In this document: positions 40,396-48,949 of the stretch, one piece after another
Position numbering within the stretch: position 1 is the stretch's first letter
How the letters are laid out: the number at the start of each line of letters is the position of its first letter
NCBI GenBank assembly: GCA_026770585.1
Contig: MU647280.1
Coordinates: 92,495-143,023 of the forward strand
Length of the DNA: 50,529 nucleotides
DNA from: Baffinella frigidus
Taxonomy: Eukaryota > Cryptophyceae > Cryptomonadales > Baffinellaceae
Reading direction: 5' to 3'
Translations under genes and position numbers: made by a program
The notes under the pieces: generated by a model
The model's database searches: none
Told to the model about the DNA's origin: nothing
Seen by the model: only the letters and a program-made list of their open reading frames with translations

Positions 40396-41679
40396 TCAGT
40401 GCTGCGCGACCCAGATCCACGACTCGTCGTCTGACTTGGCCCGGCAATTGAGTGGCCGGCCAGGACGGGCGTCAAAAATGCCACGCTCGTCTGTGAGGAG
40501 GTGCATGCGGACATGGTTCGCGGGGAATTTTTTTTGGGTTTGGGGATTGATGTGGCGTTTGGAAAGGTTGGAAACAGTGCCGTGGAGCGTGCACTGCCAG
40601 AACGGAGAGGCATTCGGCGGGCCTGCGTGGAACAGAGTGGTGTCCCACGCAAGAACCTCCCACTGACCCGTCTGAACAGCTATGGGCAGCGAGTCCACCT
40701 TGAAGCCGCCCTTACGATCGATGTGGGACCCAGGGAAAAGATACAGAACACGAGGAGGTGGGGACATGTTGATGTTGAAGGCGAGCCGGAGCTCGGAGTG
40801 GGCGCAGGGCCAATCACGATGCAGCGCCATGCGGGTGGTCTTGAGAGGTCGCGACCCGAGGACATACGGCCACATGAAGTGAAGCCTGTTGCCCCCGAGA
40901 GCGGTGTTGAAGCAGCGGAGAACGATCTCGCGAAGCTCCACCACCCTTGGATCGTCTTCGATGTCACGTCGGACACGAGCTGACGCGCCTGCCGGTGTGA
41001 AACACAGCGCAGCATCCTTGAACATGTTCTCGATGTCTTCAGTCGTGAGCGTGTCGCGACCAAAGAGGACTCGAAGCCGCGCAACGTCGGAAGGAGGAAG
41101 GCGCATGCGAAGGAATCCATGCTGACGAACAAACCGCGCTGCAGGCGTCGTGGGATTCGCACAAGGATCGACGTAGTCCTGATCGCCGCTGCTGGCGCCG
41201 TCATCGCCTGACTCAGATGACACACCGACATCCTGGGGTGGTGCCTGGATGTTGAGCTGCTGCTGGATTGGCGTCGCGAGCGCCTTGATGATGGGAAGAT
41301 TCTTGGGGGATGCCTTCTTGGGCTTCTTGGAGGATGCCTTCTCGATGAGCGACTTGATCACCACAGGAGGAGGCAGTTCGCTGGTGGCACCGTCCTCATC
41401 CACAGAAGAAGGCGCGACGTCCTCGATGGAAGTCACCACAGATGGAGCAACAGGCACCGCGGTGCTGCTGGAGCAACCCACCGAAGCAGCCCAGACAGGA
41501 TTATCAGCACTCTTCCTCTTGAACAAGGTGCCGTACCGCTTGATGGTGGTGAAGGAACGCGGGAAGTAAGCACCAATGCGCTCAGCGCGGTCCTCAGCAC
41601 CAGGAAATTCCTGACGGAATGCGAGGTCCACGTACCAGGCACCAGCTATGCCCCACCAGAACGGAAGACAAGGCGGCAT
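40396..41679 (-). CDS. Putative 2-oxoglutarate/Fe(II)-dependent oxygenase
   Basis: ATG at 41,679 (MPPCLPFWW) opens a 427-residue frame ending in TGA. The first 60 residues are globular, about 70-190 are a Ser/Pro/Lys/Asp-rich linker, and the catalytic-looking domain occupies about 195-400. Counting from the slightly longer non-ATG frame, the iron ligands would be His292 and Asp294 (ALHRDWPC) and His356 (WDTTLFHAGPP). The FPGSH strand between them is typical of phytanoyl-CoA-hydroxylase-like double-stranded beta-helix folds. Substrate is unknown: small molecule, protein and nucleic acid are all possible. An R1 repeat abuts the N-terminus (41,697 on), so the start may be truncated or lie in an upstream exon. 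It diverges from the copia element. Confidence 0.55.
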   Translation of the reverse strand: MPPCLPFWWGIAGAWYVDLAFRQEFPGAEDRAERIGAYFPRSFTTIKRYGTLFKRKSADNPVWAASVGCSSSTAVPVAPSVVTSIEDVAPSSVDEDGATSELPPPVVIKSLIEKASSKKPKKASPKNLPIIKALATPIQQQLNIQAPPQDVGVSSESGDDGASSGDQDYVDPCANPTTPAARFVRQHGFLRMRLPPSDVARLRVLFGRDTLTTEDIENMFKDAALCFTPAGASARVRRDIEDDPRVVELREIVLRCFNTALGGNRLHFMWPYVLGSRPLKTTRMALHRDWPCAHSELRLAFNINMSPPPRVLYLFPGSHIDRKGGFKVDSLPIAVQTGQWEVLAWDTTLFHAGPPNASPFWQCTLHGTVSNLSKRHINPQTQKKFPANHVRMHLLTDERGIFDARPGRPLNCRAKSDDESWIWVAQH

Positions 41680-41696
41680 CTCGCCCGGCAGCAACG

Positions 41697-42110
41697 GTGT
41701 CTTCGTTGATTTCGTTGATTTCGTGTTTATTAGACAGGATTGTCGGTGTCAGCCCGTGCGATCCCCAAGCTAGGACCAGATACGCCTTACTTCCAAATAA
41801 AGCATTGGGCTCTGCCCGCTGTGGTTCAAGGGGCCGCTCCCGATGGATCACACATCAGACCTACCTGGCAAATTTACCAGACTGGCCCAACACTTCCCCC
41901 CCTAGTCGAACTAAGAAAGATTGTCTTGTCGGGCGCGCCGCCGCAAGGCCGTCGAGCGCATCGTCCCCGCCCCCCCTCGTCGAGCCCACTATGCCGGAAA
42001 GGCCCCTCAGAAGCAAAGGGACCCGGAAGGGGTCCCTCCGCGGGCGCACCGCCGCGAGGCATGCTGTGCGCCCCCCCCGCCCATTGAACTGGGCACCCCC
42101 CCCGCGGGCG
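41697..42110 (-). repeat. Interspersed repeat R1, copy 4 (inverted)
   Basis: Read on the minus strand this copy runs from the GC-rich 5' part (CATGCCTCGCGGCGGTGCG) to the tail with two ATCAACGAA units at 41,700-41,718. It separates the oxygenase gene from the copia pol remnant, and both reading frames end at its edges. It is the most complete copy in the window (about 410 bp). Confidence 0.75.
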
Positions 42111-43684
42111 CTCAAATCGTCCAAGCAATGGTGCAGCTCCGCCTGAAACGGGACGAGCATGGCAACCCATCCCGCCGCAAGGCTCGGTACTGCGCTCGAG
42201 GCGACACGTACTCCGCAGGCCCCGACGTCCCCATCTTCGCACCAACGGCTCCGTGGGCCACGGTGCGCGCTCTCCTGAGCATTGCCTGCGCCAACAAATG
42301 GTACGTCAAAACCTTCGACGTAGCCGCAGCCTTCACCTCCGTCGATAGCACAGGCCTTCCTGACCTGTGGCTCCGCCCCCCCCCCGGGCTCGGCTACCCT
42401 TCAGGACAAGCATTTCACCTGAAGAAGAACCTCTACGGCTTCGCGCACAGCCCGCGGGCCTTCTACGACGACTACACCGCCTTTCTCCTCAACCTGAAGT
42501 TCGATCGATGCGCGTACGACAAAACGCTCTTCCGCCGGCAGATGCCCCTCGGCATCATCTACATGAGCATGTACGTGGACGATGCCCTCGTGGTCGCTTC
42601 CAAAGAAGCCGCCTGGGACGAACTCCTCGCCGAGATCAAACAACGCTACACGCTGTCCAGCGTGGGTGACGCCACCCTCCACCTGGGATTGACAATCGAC
42701 TACGACCGCGAAAACGGAGTCCTGACCCTCGGCAACACGAAGTACATCGAGCAGCTCGCCGAACGCTTCAGCATTCCGCTGAGCTCGACAGAAACAACAC
42801 CTTTCAAGGCGCCTAAAACACGCCTGTACCCTGCGTCGGTGACGCAGGAAACGACAGTCGGCACTCGCGAGCAAAACGCCTACCGCGCGGGAATCGGCAG
42901 TCTGAACTGGCTCGTCACTACCAACCGCCCGGACCTAGCATTCGCCGTTTCACAGCTGGCGCGCTACCTGCAATCTCCAACGCACTCCCACACCACCGCC
43001 CTAGTGCACGTGCTCAGGTACGCAGTAGCCACAAGGGCCAAGGCGATCCAGTACCGCCGAGACCCGATCATCAGTCCAGCAATCAGAACCGCCGACGACC
43101 CGACCTCCGTTTCGGCAAACCAGCTGATTGGCTTCTGCGACGCGGACTTCGCCAACGACGTGGAAACCCCAAAATCTCACACTGGGTTCGCCTTCCTTCT
43201 GAACCACGCGGCCATCGACTGGAAGTCCTCACAGCAGCGACTCGTGGCATCCTCCTCCACTGAGTCGGAGTACTTGGCGCTATCACACTGCGAGAAGTCA
43301 GCCCAGTACCTCCGCCACGTGCTCCATTTCCTCGATCTTCCGCAGACGTCCCCGACGCCGATCTTCGAGGATAACGCAGCATGCATCTGCCTGTGCAACA
43401 GCGACTCCCACGAGAGCCGGATCAAACACCTCGACATCCATCTTCACAACGCGCGCCAGCACGTTGCGCGAGGCACCGTGACACTGTACTACGTCAGCAC
43501 AGCCCACCAGGCGGCGGACTTCCTGACAAAGGCCGTGCCAGCGCCTTTCATGGCCCGCCCGATGGCAGTGCTCTTCGGCTCTGACATCAGCGCATGGGAC
43601 GCGGGAACCAAGGACATGAAAAAGCCGGAGGAGCGCTTTCTCGTACCCTTCGCCCCGATCACGGCGAAACTCGGCAAGACGTGA
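42111..43684 (+). CDS. Ty1/copia Pol fragment: reverse transcriptase and RNase H
   Basis: The frame is open from the R1 repeat into recognisable copia RT. It reads RRKARYCARG, then a FAPTAPWATVR block, FDVAAAFTS, LYGFAHSPRAFYDD and the catalytic MYVDDALVV, followed by the connection region (YRAGIGSLNWLVTTNRPDLAF). RNase H follows with CDADFAND, SSSTESEYLALS and FEDNAACI providing the acidic residues, then KHLDIHLHNAR and the typical ADFLTKA near the end. It stops at TGA 43,682. Gag, protease and integrase are absent: the 5' side is replaced by R1. The RT and RNase H appear undamaged. The Tyr-Val-Asp-Asp motif and motif order place it in copia rather than gypsy. Confidence 0.92.
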
Positions 43685-43724
43685 AAAGCCACGACCATCC
43701 GTCTCGCCGGCTCGAACCACCCCT

Positions 43725-44015
43725 CTCGCACCTCAGCGAGGGCTAGAGGAGCCCGTACGCCGCGCGACAACCGCCTTCACGACACCCTCCAACTCCCTTC
43801 GCCACTCTCGCAACTCAGCGAGGACCAAAAGGAGACCGTCCACCGACCTTCACGACAACTTCAGCACTAGGAAGTGTCCCTCTTCCTCCGTTCCGGACTC
43901 AGAGTGCCAGGAGGAGAGGGGTGCTGAAACGAATAACACCTCGTCAAAAGACGAACACCCGGTCACCGCTTCAGCGAGGGCCGGGACCCACCCAGTCATC
44001 ACTTCAGCGAGGGCA
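43725..44015 (+). repeat. Hairpin array downstream of copia RNase H
   Basis: Units occur at 43,725 (CTCGCACCTCAGCGAG), near 43,806 (CTCGCAACTCAGCGAG), and two half-conserved units near 43,966 and 43,998 (CTTCAGCGAGGG). They have the same sequence and position relative to the last ORF as in the paired element, although the upstream coding regions are unrelated. Confidence 0.65.
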
Positions 44016-44251
44016 GGGGGGTCACTCGGACCCCCAGAAACCCTTCGCTCCGAACCTCCCCAGAAGAGGGCAGAGATCCTCAACAAGGAGCAGTGTAACT
44101 GGGTCTATCTATGAACCGACTGAGATCGAAAATCAACCTCTTCTCTTCTCAAAACGCCTCAACGACTCGCAAGCTCAACCTCCCACGAGTCACAAACTCG
44201 CCAACTATATCACTTTACTTTACGCTTTACACCCAACACCGGAAAAGGCCA

Positions 44252-44861
44252 CTAAGCCCTTTCAAAGAACTGAGACAGGAGCGACCGACGAAGCGCGACG
44301 GTGGAGGCCGACTGTCTCCCCATGTAAATCACGTCGTCATCTGAATCGGACCCTGAGCTCTCCTCCTCAGAGTCCTCCTCCTCCTCCTCCCCGTACTCAG
44401 GGGCCTCCCCGCAGGCGGACCCGGACTCTGAAGGAGCAGCCCTCCGGCTCCTCCTCTGACTCCCCCTCGACCTGAACCTCAAACCTGCTAAACTTAACCC
44501 GACGGGACAGGGGCTCATCCTCCGAAGACCCCTCGTCCTCCGAGTCTGCCGGCCTTGACAACCTCTTGCGCCCCCTGAGAGAGGAGTCTTCCTCGGACTC
44601 CTCCCCAGACTCGTGACCGTCGAACCCCGGAACCGGCACCTGTCCCAATGAGCCCAACAGGAGACGGAGAGCACCCCGGCGGCCCGCAAGGCGAGCAGAG
44701 CGAGCCCGGGCAGACCGGGCTTTGACCATCTTCGCCACTGCCCGGCGCATCAGGACAGTCCCCTGCTCCCTCACCATAGCAGTCTGAAGCAGGAGACTCT
44801 CGTCCTCCCCCATCTCGTTGGCCTCAGACGAAACCTCGTACTTGTTGAACGGAAAGACCAT
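44252..44861 (-). CDS. Antisense ORF with basic middle and acidic C-terminus, one frameshift
   Basis: ATG 44,861 (MVFPFNKYEV) opens a 154-residue frame with a basic helix (KARSARARSARLAGRRG) followed by Ser/Glu/Asp-rich sequence. It stops at 44,397. The neighbouring frame carries what looks like the natural continuation: more Glu/Asp/Ser, then DVIYMGRQSASTVALRR and a TAG at 44,252. A single frame change or tiny intron near 44,430 would join them. It lies antisense within the copia 3' region. It may be an accessory antisense gene of the retroelement, a captured host gene or a chance frame in biased sequence. Confidence 0.4.
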
Positions 44862-45962
44862 GCTAGAAAAGCGTGGCAGTGGATGATTTCAGTGAGAAGA
44901 ATTTGGAATTCCTTTTATACCCGTCCAAAACGGTTACTCCCACAAAATCAGTCAACTCACGTGCAATGCCGGCTACGTCTACCTGAATCAGTCAACTCTC
45001 TATTTGCCGACTACGACCCCTTTCAAAGGATTCAAACCGATTTGGGAAACGACGCAGTGGAGAACCTGTAACGCTTCAAAAACCGTTACCAATACTAAAA
45101 CTCTCTTAAAAATTCGAATGATGACCAAGTACGGGAGCCAAAAGGATGAGAGGTTCATAACCGACACTCTCGTCTAAAAGTTAACTGAGAAGTTATCTCT
45201 CGCGTTCACCCCTCTTCTCAGTGCGAAGGGAGACCAACTGCGAAATAACCTCATCTCACGTTAAAATCCTTATCCTGAACGGATAGCTCCCTTAGCTTTA
45301 AAAGTCTGACGTCTCCCATCCAGAGCTGCACTAATGCCCTCCCACTCTTTTTGAATGTACTCTACTTTCAAAAAGGGGACGACCAAAGCCTGCCTCTATG
45401 ACTCGCCCTTACACCAAAATGCTGACAGCAACCTTCCCTCCAAAGATACGCTTCTCAAGCGGTCTGAGCCACTCAAGAGGTGAGCGATCCTTGAGAGACT
45501 ATCACCACTATGCCTTCCTCCTGTGCAGGACTCTTCACGGAGCTATCAAGCGCCCCTTCTGACGTTCGTCCTCTGACGCGCCTACTACTCCTCCCGTAGT
45601 GGCTCTCTCTCTCTGCGTCTCGAGCGAGGGTGAGAGACCAGCATGAGAGCTCAGGTTATGAGCTCGGTAGGCCTGACTACCAAGCCACTTCAGGCTTGGA
45701 GTTTACTTAAGCACTCTCAACTTAAGAAGGCCTTACATGTAAGAGACTTGACGAAAAGTCAACCGGTGGTGTAAAAGGGTACGTGATCATTAAAGGGAGA
45801 AGGAAATGGCTCCAAGGGTTCCTCAGGAATCCTCGGAGTGATTTCTTTATCCAAGAATAATCCTGACACGACTCTTGCGTCTCCAGCGTCTGCGGTACCC
45901 TTGCCTCTCCTTGTGAGTAGGAATCCCCTGCTCACCTTCTGTATGCTCACCGAGCTCTATGA

Positions 45963-46592
45963 AAGACATCTACCGCCTACTACCAACAAGCACGCGACGT
46001 CGCCGTCCTCCACGGCTTCTCTTCGGTCAAGAGTCGTGCATGCTTTGGACTCGGACGGGCTGCCAAGAAACAAAAGCGATACGAGGATGCAGCGACACTG
46101 ATTCGATCCGCCGTTGCTGCAGCAGTGATTTTCAAGGACCCCAGATACGAAGGGAACTGCACAAGCGAACTGATCGATGTACTCTTAGAGCTCCGCTCAT
46201 TCGACGAGGCAGAACCGCTCGTTCGACGATCCGCCGCGCTGATCCAGGCAATCACGAAGGTTTCGCCTAAGCAGATGTCACCAATGCAGATGGTGTATCA
46301 TCTGAATTTCGCCCACCTTCACGATATGGGTGGAAAAACTGAAGAGGCAGAGCGCGAGGAACACAAGCTGATCGCTCTGGCTCACGCGGAAAAATCAGAT
46401 ATCCACGACTGGCGGCCTGGGTTCTTGCAGATGCTCACAGACGCCAACAAGAAGCTCAAGATTCTCGGCCCGAAGACTGGAAACAAAAGCCTCGTCAAGT
46501 CGATGGCAGACCTGGCGCGCATGCACCGCATGGCACTGCCCAGCTTTACACGTGACAGGGTCGTATTTCGTGAGATTCTCATTGAGCGCTGA
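45963..46592 (+). CDS. TPR-like helical repeat protein, 5' truncated
   Basis: The frame opens right at the end of the LTR-like module, without an ATG (the first is at about 46,259), and ends in TGA. It encodes helix pairs with TPR spacing: ARDVAVLHGFSS, AKKQKRYEDAATLIRSAVAA, LLELRSFDEAEPLVRRSAAL and AHLHDMGGKTEEAEREEHKL, then a helical tail ending in FREILIER. Kinesin-light-chain-like TPR proteins have this pattern. The N-terminal exons must lie elsewhere or were lost when the retroelement inserted. Its function is probably protein-protein contact; no partner can be named. Confidence 0.6.
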   Translation, partial: KTSTAYYQQARDVAVLHGFSSVKSRACFGLGRAAKKQKRYEDAATLIRSAVAAAVIFKDPRYEGNCTSELIDVLLELRSFDEAEPLVRRSAALIQAITKVSPKQMSPMQMVYHLNFAHLHDMGGKTEEAEREEHKLIALAHAEKSDIHDWRPGFLQMLTDANKKLKILGPKTGNKSLVKSMADLARMHRMALPSFTRDRVVFREILIER

Positions 46593-46810
46593 AGCGGTCA
46601 CTCATCACACCCCATTCAGACGTCTTAGTCAATGGCAGTGGTGGTGGACCCCTCTTAGCCAGAGGCGGTCCAAGTACCGCGCACGTATGTGGTAGTGGGT
46701 GCGAGTTGTCTCAGTAAAACCATTTTAAAAAACGAACGGACTGCTGTAGCGGCGTTTGAAAGAGACAACCGGAAACTCAACCGAGACAAAAGGAAGGTTG
46801 TGCCTCTGTA
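46593..46810. other. Intergenic spacer between converging genes
   Basis: This spacer separates the TPR gene from the spliced gene on the opposite strand. No RNA or regulatory site is recognised. The minus-strand frame past the TAA at 46,811 stays open for about 46 codons but looks like untranslated sequence. Confidence 0.4.
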
Positions 46811-48326
46811 TTACTCACATTCCTCGATCACCGAGTCCAGCATCACAATAAACCCACCCACAAGCTCCACAAGCTCCAAGACGTGCGCTGAGAGGGCCGT
46901 GCGCTCCACAGACACGTCCATGTCGATGCCGAGGCCGAACACGCGCGCCTTGTTCGCAGTGTCGAGTTTTCCGCGGATTGTCTCGCAGAGGTTGCGCACC
47001 ACGACGTAGGCATGGAGAAGGCCATTCTTGGAGACGATGTGGGTGTCTGCCATCTTGTCCGCGATGGCGTTGATCTCCTCATCCACGAGTTCGCGTTCTT
47101 CTTGCGAGCGCGCGGTGACTTGCATTTGGAAGCGCCAGTACCACATTGCGTCGAAGTGGACGTGCATCTCGTCTGGAAAAGTGAAGACCCCACTGGTGGT
47201 CTGCTTGGGTGAGGTGGGTGACTCGGTCGGGTACTTGGTGAGCTTGCGCATGCACTTGGGGGGTGTCGTGAGCGTCGTCGAGCAGAGTGGCGTCAAGAAC
47301 GCTGCGGGCGCCGGGGCAGAAGGCGTCGAGAGTGGCGTCAAGAACGCTGCGGGCGTTGAAGCAGAAGGCGTCGAGAGTGGCGTCGAGAACGCTGCGGGCG
47401 CCGAAGCAGAAGGCGTTGAGAATGCCGTGGGAGACGAGGTGTGGGTGAGAAGCGTGGTGCGGGTGGGTGTCTGCAACTGCGACGACGCAGGCAGTGTGAG
47501 TGCGAGCGGCGGCATGTGCGCCTGCACATCGTCTTCGGGGAAGAGGATGTTGTTGAACGGGAACGGCTGCGTGGGGGAGTACGACGTGGTCTGCGCAAAG
47601 GGTGTCTGCGCAGGAGAAAACGACACGGCGGGCGGCTGCTTGGGAGACGACGCCTCCTCGATCTCCTCATCATCTGCTCACGGCAATCGCTCTCAGATAC
47701 TACAGCAGCAGACACGAGCCAGTTTGTTGTTTATGGTTCTTTCATTACTCCCACCCGCGCACAGCATCACACCCTTGCAAGTGCGCGCTTCACACCCTTG
47801 CGCGCGTGCGGGGATCTACACGGGGATCAACAGCCTCTGTACCTGTCAGTGGGATCAGCTTGGTGCGCCCGGTGTGGAGCGGGAAGAGCTTGAATTCCGG
47901 CTCGATGGGCTCCTCGGGAACAGCGGTGAGTCCTAGGGCCTTGAGCTCGGCGGCACCGCGCTTGGCAAACACCAACGGCTTGTCGGAGACGCCGTAGAGG
48001 TGCTCCGCCTTGCGCTTGTGGAACGAGGCACAGTGTCCGAGCGCTGCAAAGGTCGGGCTCTTCTGGAGCGACGAGGTCGTGAGCTGGCGCGGGGGGAACT
48101 GTGGAGCGGGCGAATCCGCCATGATCGGGAACGGAGTCGAGAAAGCTGTGCTGTGCTGGGCTGCGTCAGGCCCCAACAAGCGACGTTTCACCGGGCATTG
48201 GGCAGGGTCGGCGGTCATGGTGGCGGTGGAGCTCAACTCGACGAACGGCGTCGCGACTGGGTCCGTGGAAGCCGCGGTGGAGCTCAACTCGACGAACGGC
48301 GTCAAGACTGGTTCCGTGGAAGTCAT
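46811..48326 (-). CDS. Two-exon gene, unknown product with Ser/Thr/Pro repeats
   Basis: Exon 1 runs from ATG 48,326 to 47,843 and exon 2 from 47,673 to the TAA at 46,811. The 169-bp intron (47,842-47,674) has a good donor (ACAG then GTACAG) and acceptor (GAGCAG then AT). The phase fits, giving about 448 residues. The N-terminus repeats a 17-residue unit (TPFVELSSTA; 51-bp repeat at 48,223 and 48,274). The middle contains tandem 15-20 residue units (STPSASTPAAFLTPL). The last 130 residues are an ordered helical domain (FDAMWYWRFQMQVTARSQEE onward). No family is recognised. The repeats suggest a disordered, possibly phosphorylated linker. Confidence 0.65.
47674..47842 (-). other. Intron with GT-AG borders and matching phase
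   Basis: The donor is CTGACAG/GTACAG and the acceptor is GTGAGCAG/ATGATG on the minus strand. Joining exon 1 (phase 1) to exon 2 keeps the frame as a Gly/Asp codon change into ADDEEIEEASSP-type acidic sequence. It is the clearest spliceosomal intron in the window and supports a eukaryotic nuclear origin. Confidence 0.65.
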
Positions 48327-48382
48327 GTGGGATCTGTGGTGAGGTTTCAGGTGTGGAAAATGAAAAGCTTTTGAGGGCGCAG

Positions 48383-48763
48383 GAGCTGTAAAGGTCAGGC
48401 GACTGCTATGAAATTAGACAGTCATCTACATTGATTGAATTGGAATAAATATTAGACAAGACAGACACCTGGTCAAATGAGACAGAAACCTGTCTAAAAT
48501 AAGACAAAAGAGCTGTAAAGGTCAGGCAAATGTTATGAAATTAGACAGTCATCTATATTGATTAAATTGGAATAAATATTAGACAAGACAGACACCTGGT
48601 CAAATGAGACAGAAACCTGTCTAAAATAAGACAACAGAGCTGTAAAGGTCAGGCGAGTAGACGACTGTCTGAAATTAGATAGTCGTCTACTTTGGCAACT
48701 TAAACTCAACACGTGATTGACTTGAAAAATTGAACACAAGACAGACACCTGGTCAAATAAGAC
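48383..48763. repeat. 127-bp tandem repeat, three units
   Basis: Units begin GAGCTGTAAAGGTCAGGC at 48,383, 48,510 and 48,637. The first two are nearly identical; the third is diverged in its middle but keeps ACACCTGGTCAAAT. Each unit contains several AGACA/GTCT motifs (TTAGACAGTC, AAGACAGACACC, ACCTGTCTAAAATAAGACA) able to form small hairpins. The array is AT-rich and sits between the divergent promoters of the spliced gene and the ankyrin gene. Confidence 0.85.
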
Positions 48764-48949
48764 ATACTGTTTTTAAAAAGCGGATTATTCAGGTAACTCA
48801 GGTGACTGCCTTGATAGAGCTGATTGTTCAGGTGACTGCATTGAGTGCATCAAAACCGCAAGTTTTGAAAGCCCCCGCCGGTGACCACAGACTGCGCCCA
48901 GCGCCACGACTTCAATCACAGCTGCGGGCGCCAGGCTTCAACCGCAACC

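Larger units (their letters stand above)
43685..45960 (+). other. 3' noncoding region and LTR-like end of the copia element
   Basis: About 2.3 kb of noncoding DNA follows pol. It starts with the hairpin array and contains an antisense ORF (44,250-44,861) and a TATA-like TTTTATA at about 44,918. From about 45,560 it matches, in order, the terminal module of the paired element (GCGAGGGTGAGAGACCAGC ... GTACGTGATCATTAAAGG ... GAATCCCCTGCTCACC). The element's edge is near 45,960, where a TPR reading frame begins. No 5' LTR is available for comparison. Confidence 0.5.

Noticed and set aside
40372-40666. Small plus-strand frames over the oxygenase gene
   Set aside because: They are antisense to the oxygenase frame, which carries catalytic motifs in the correct order.
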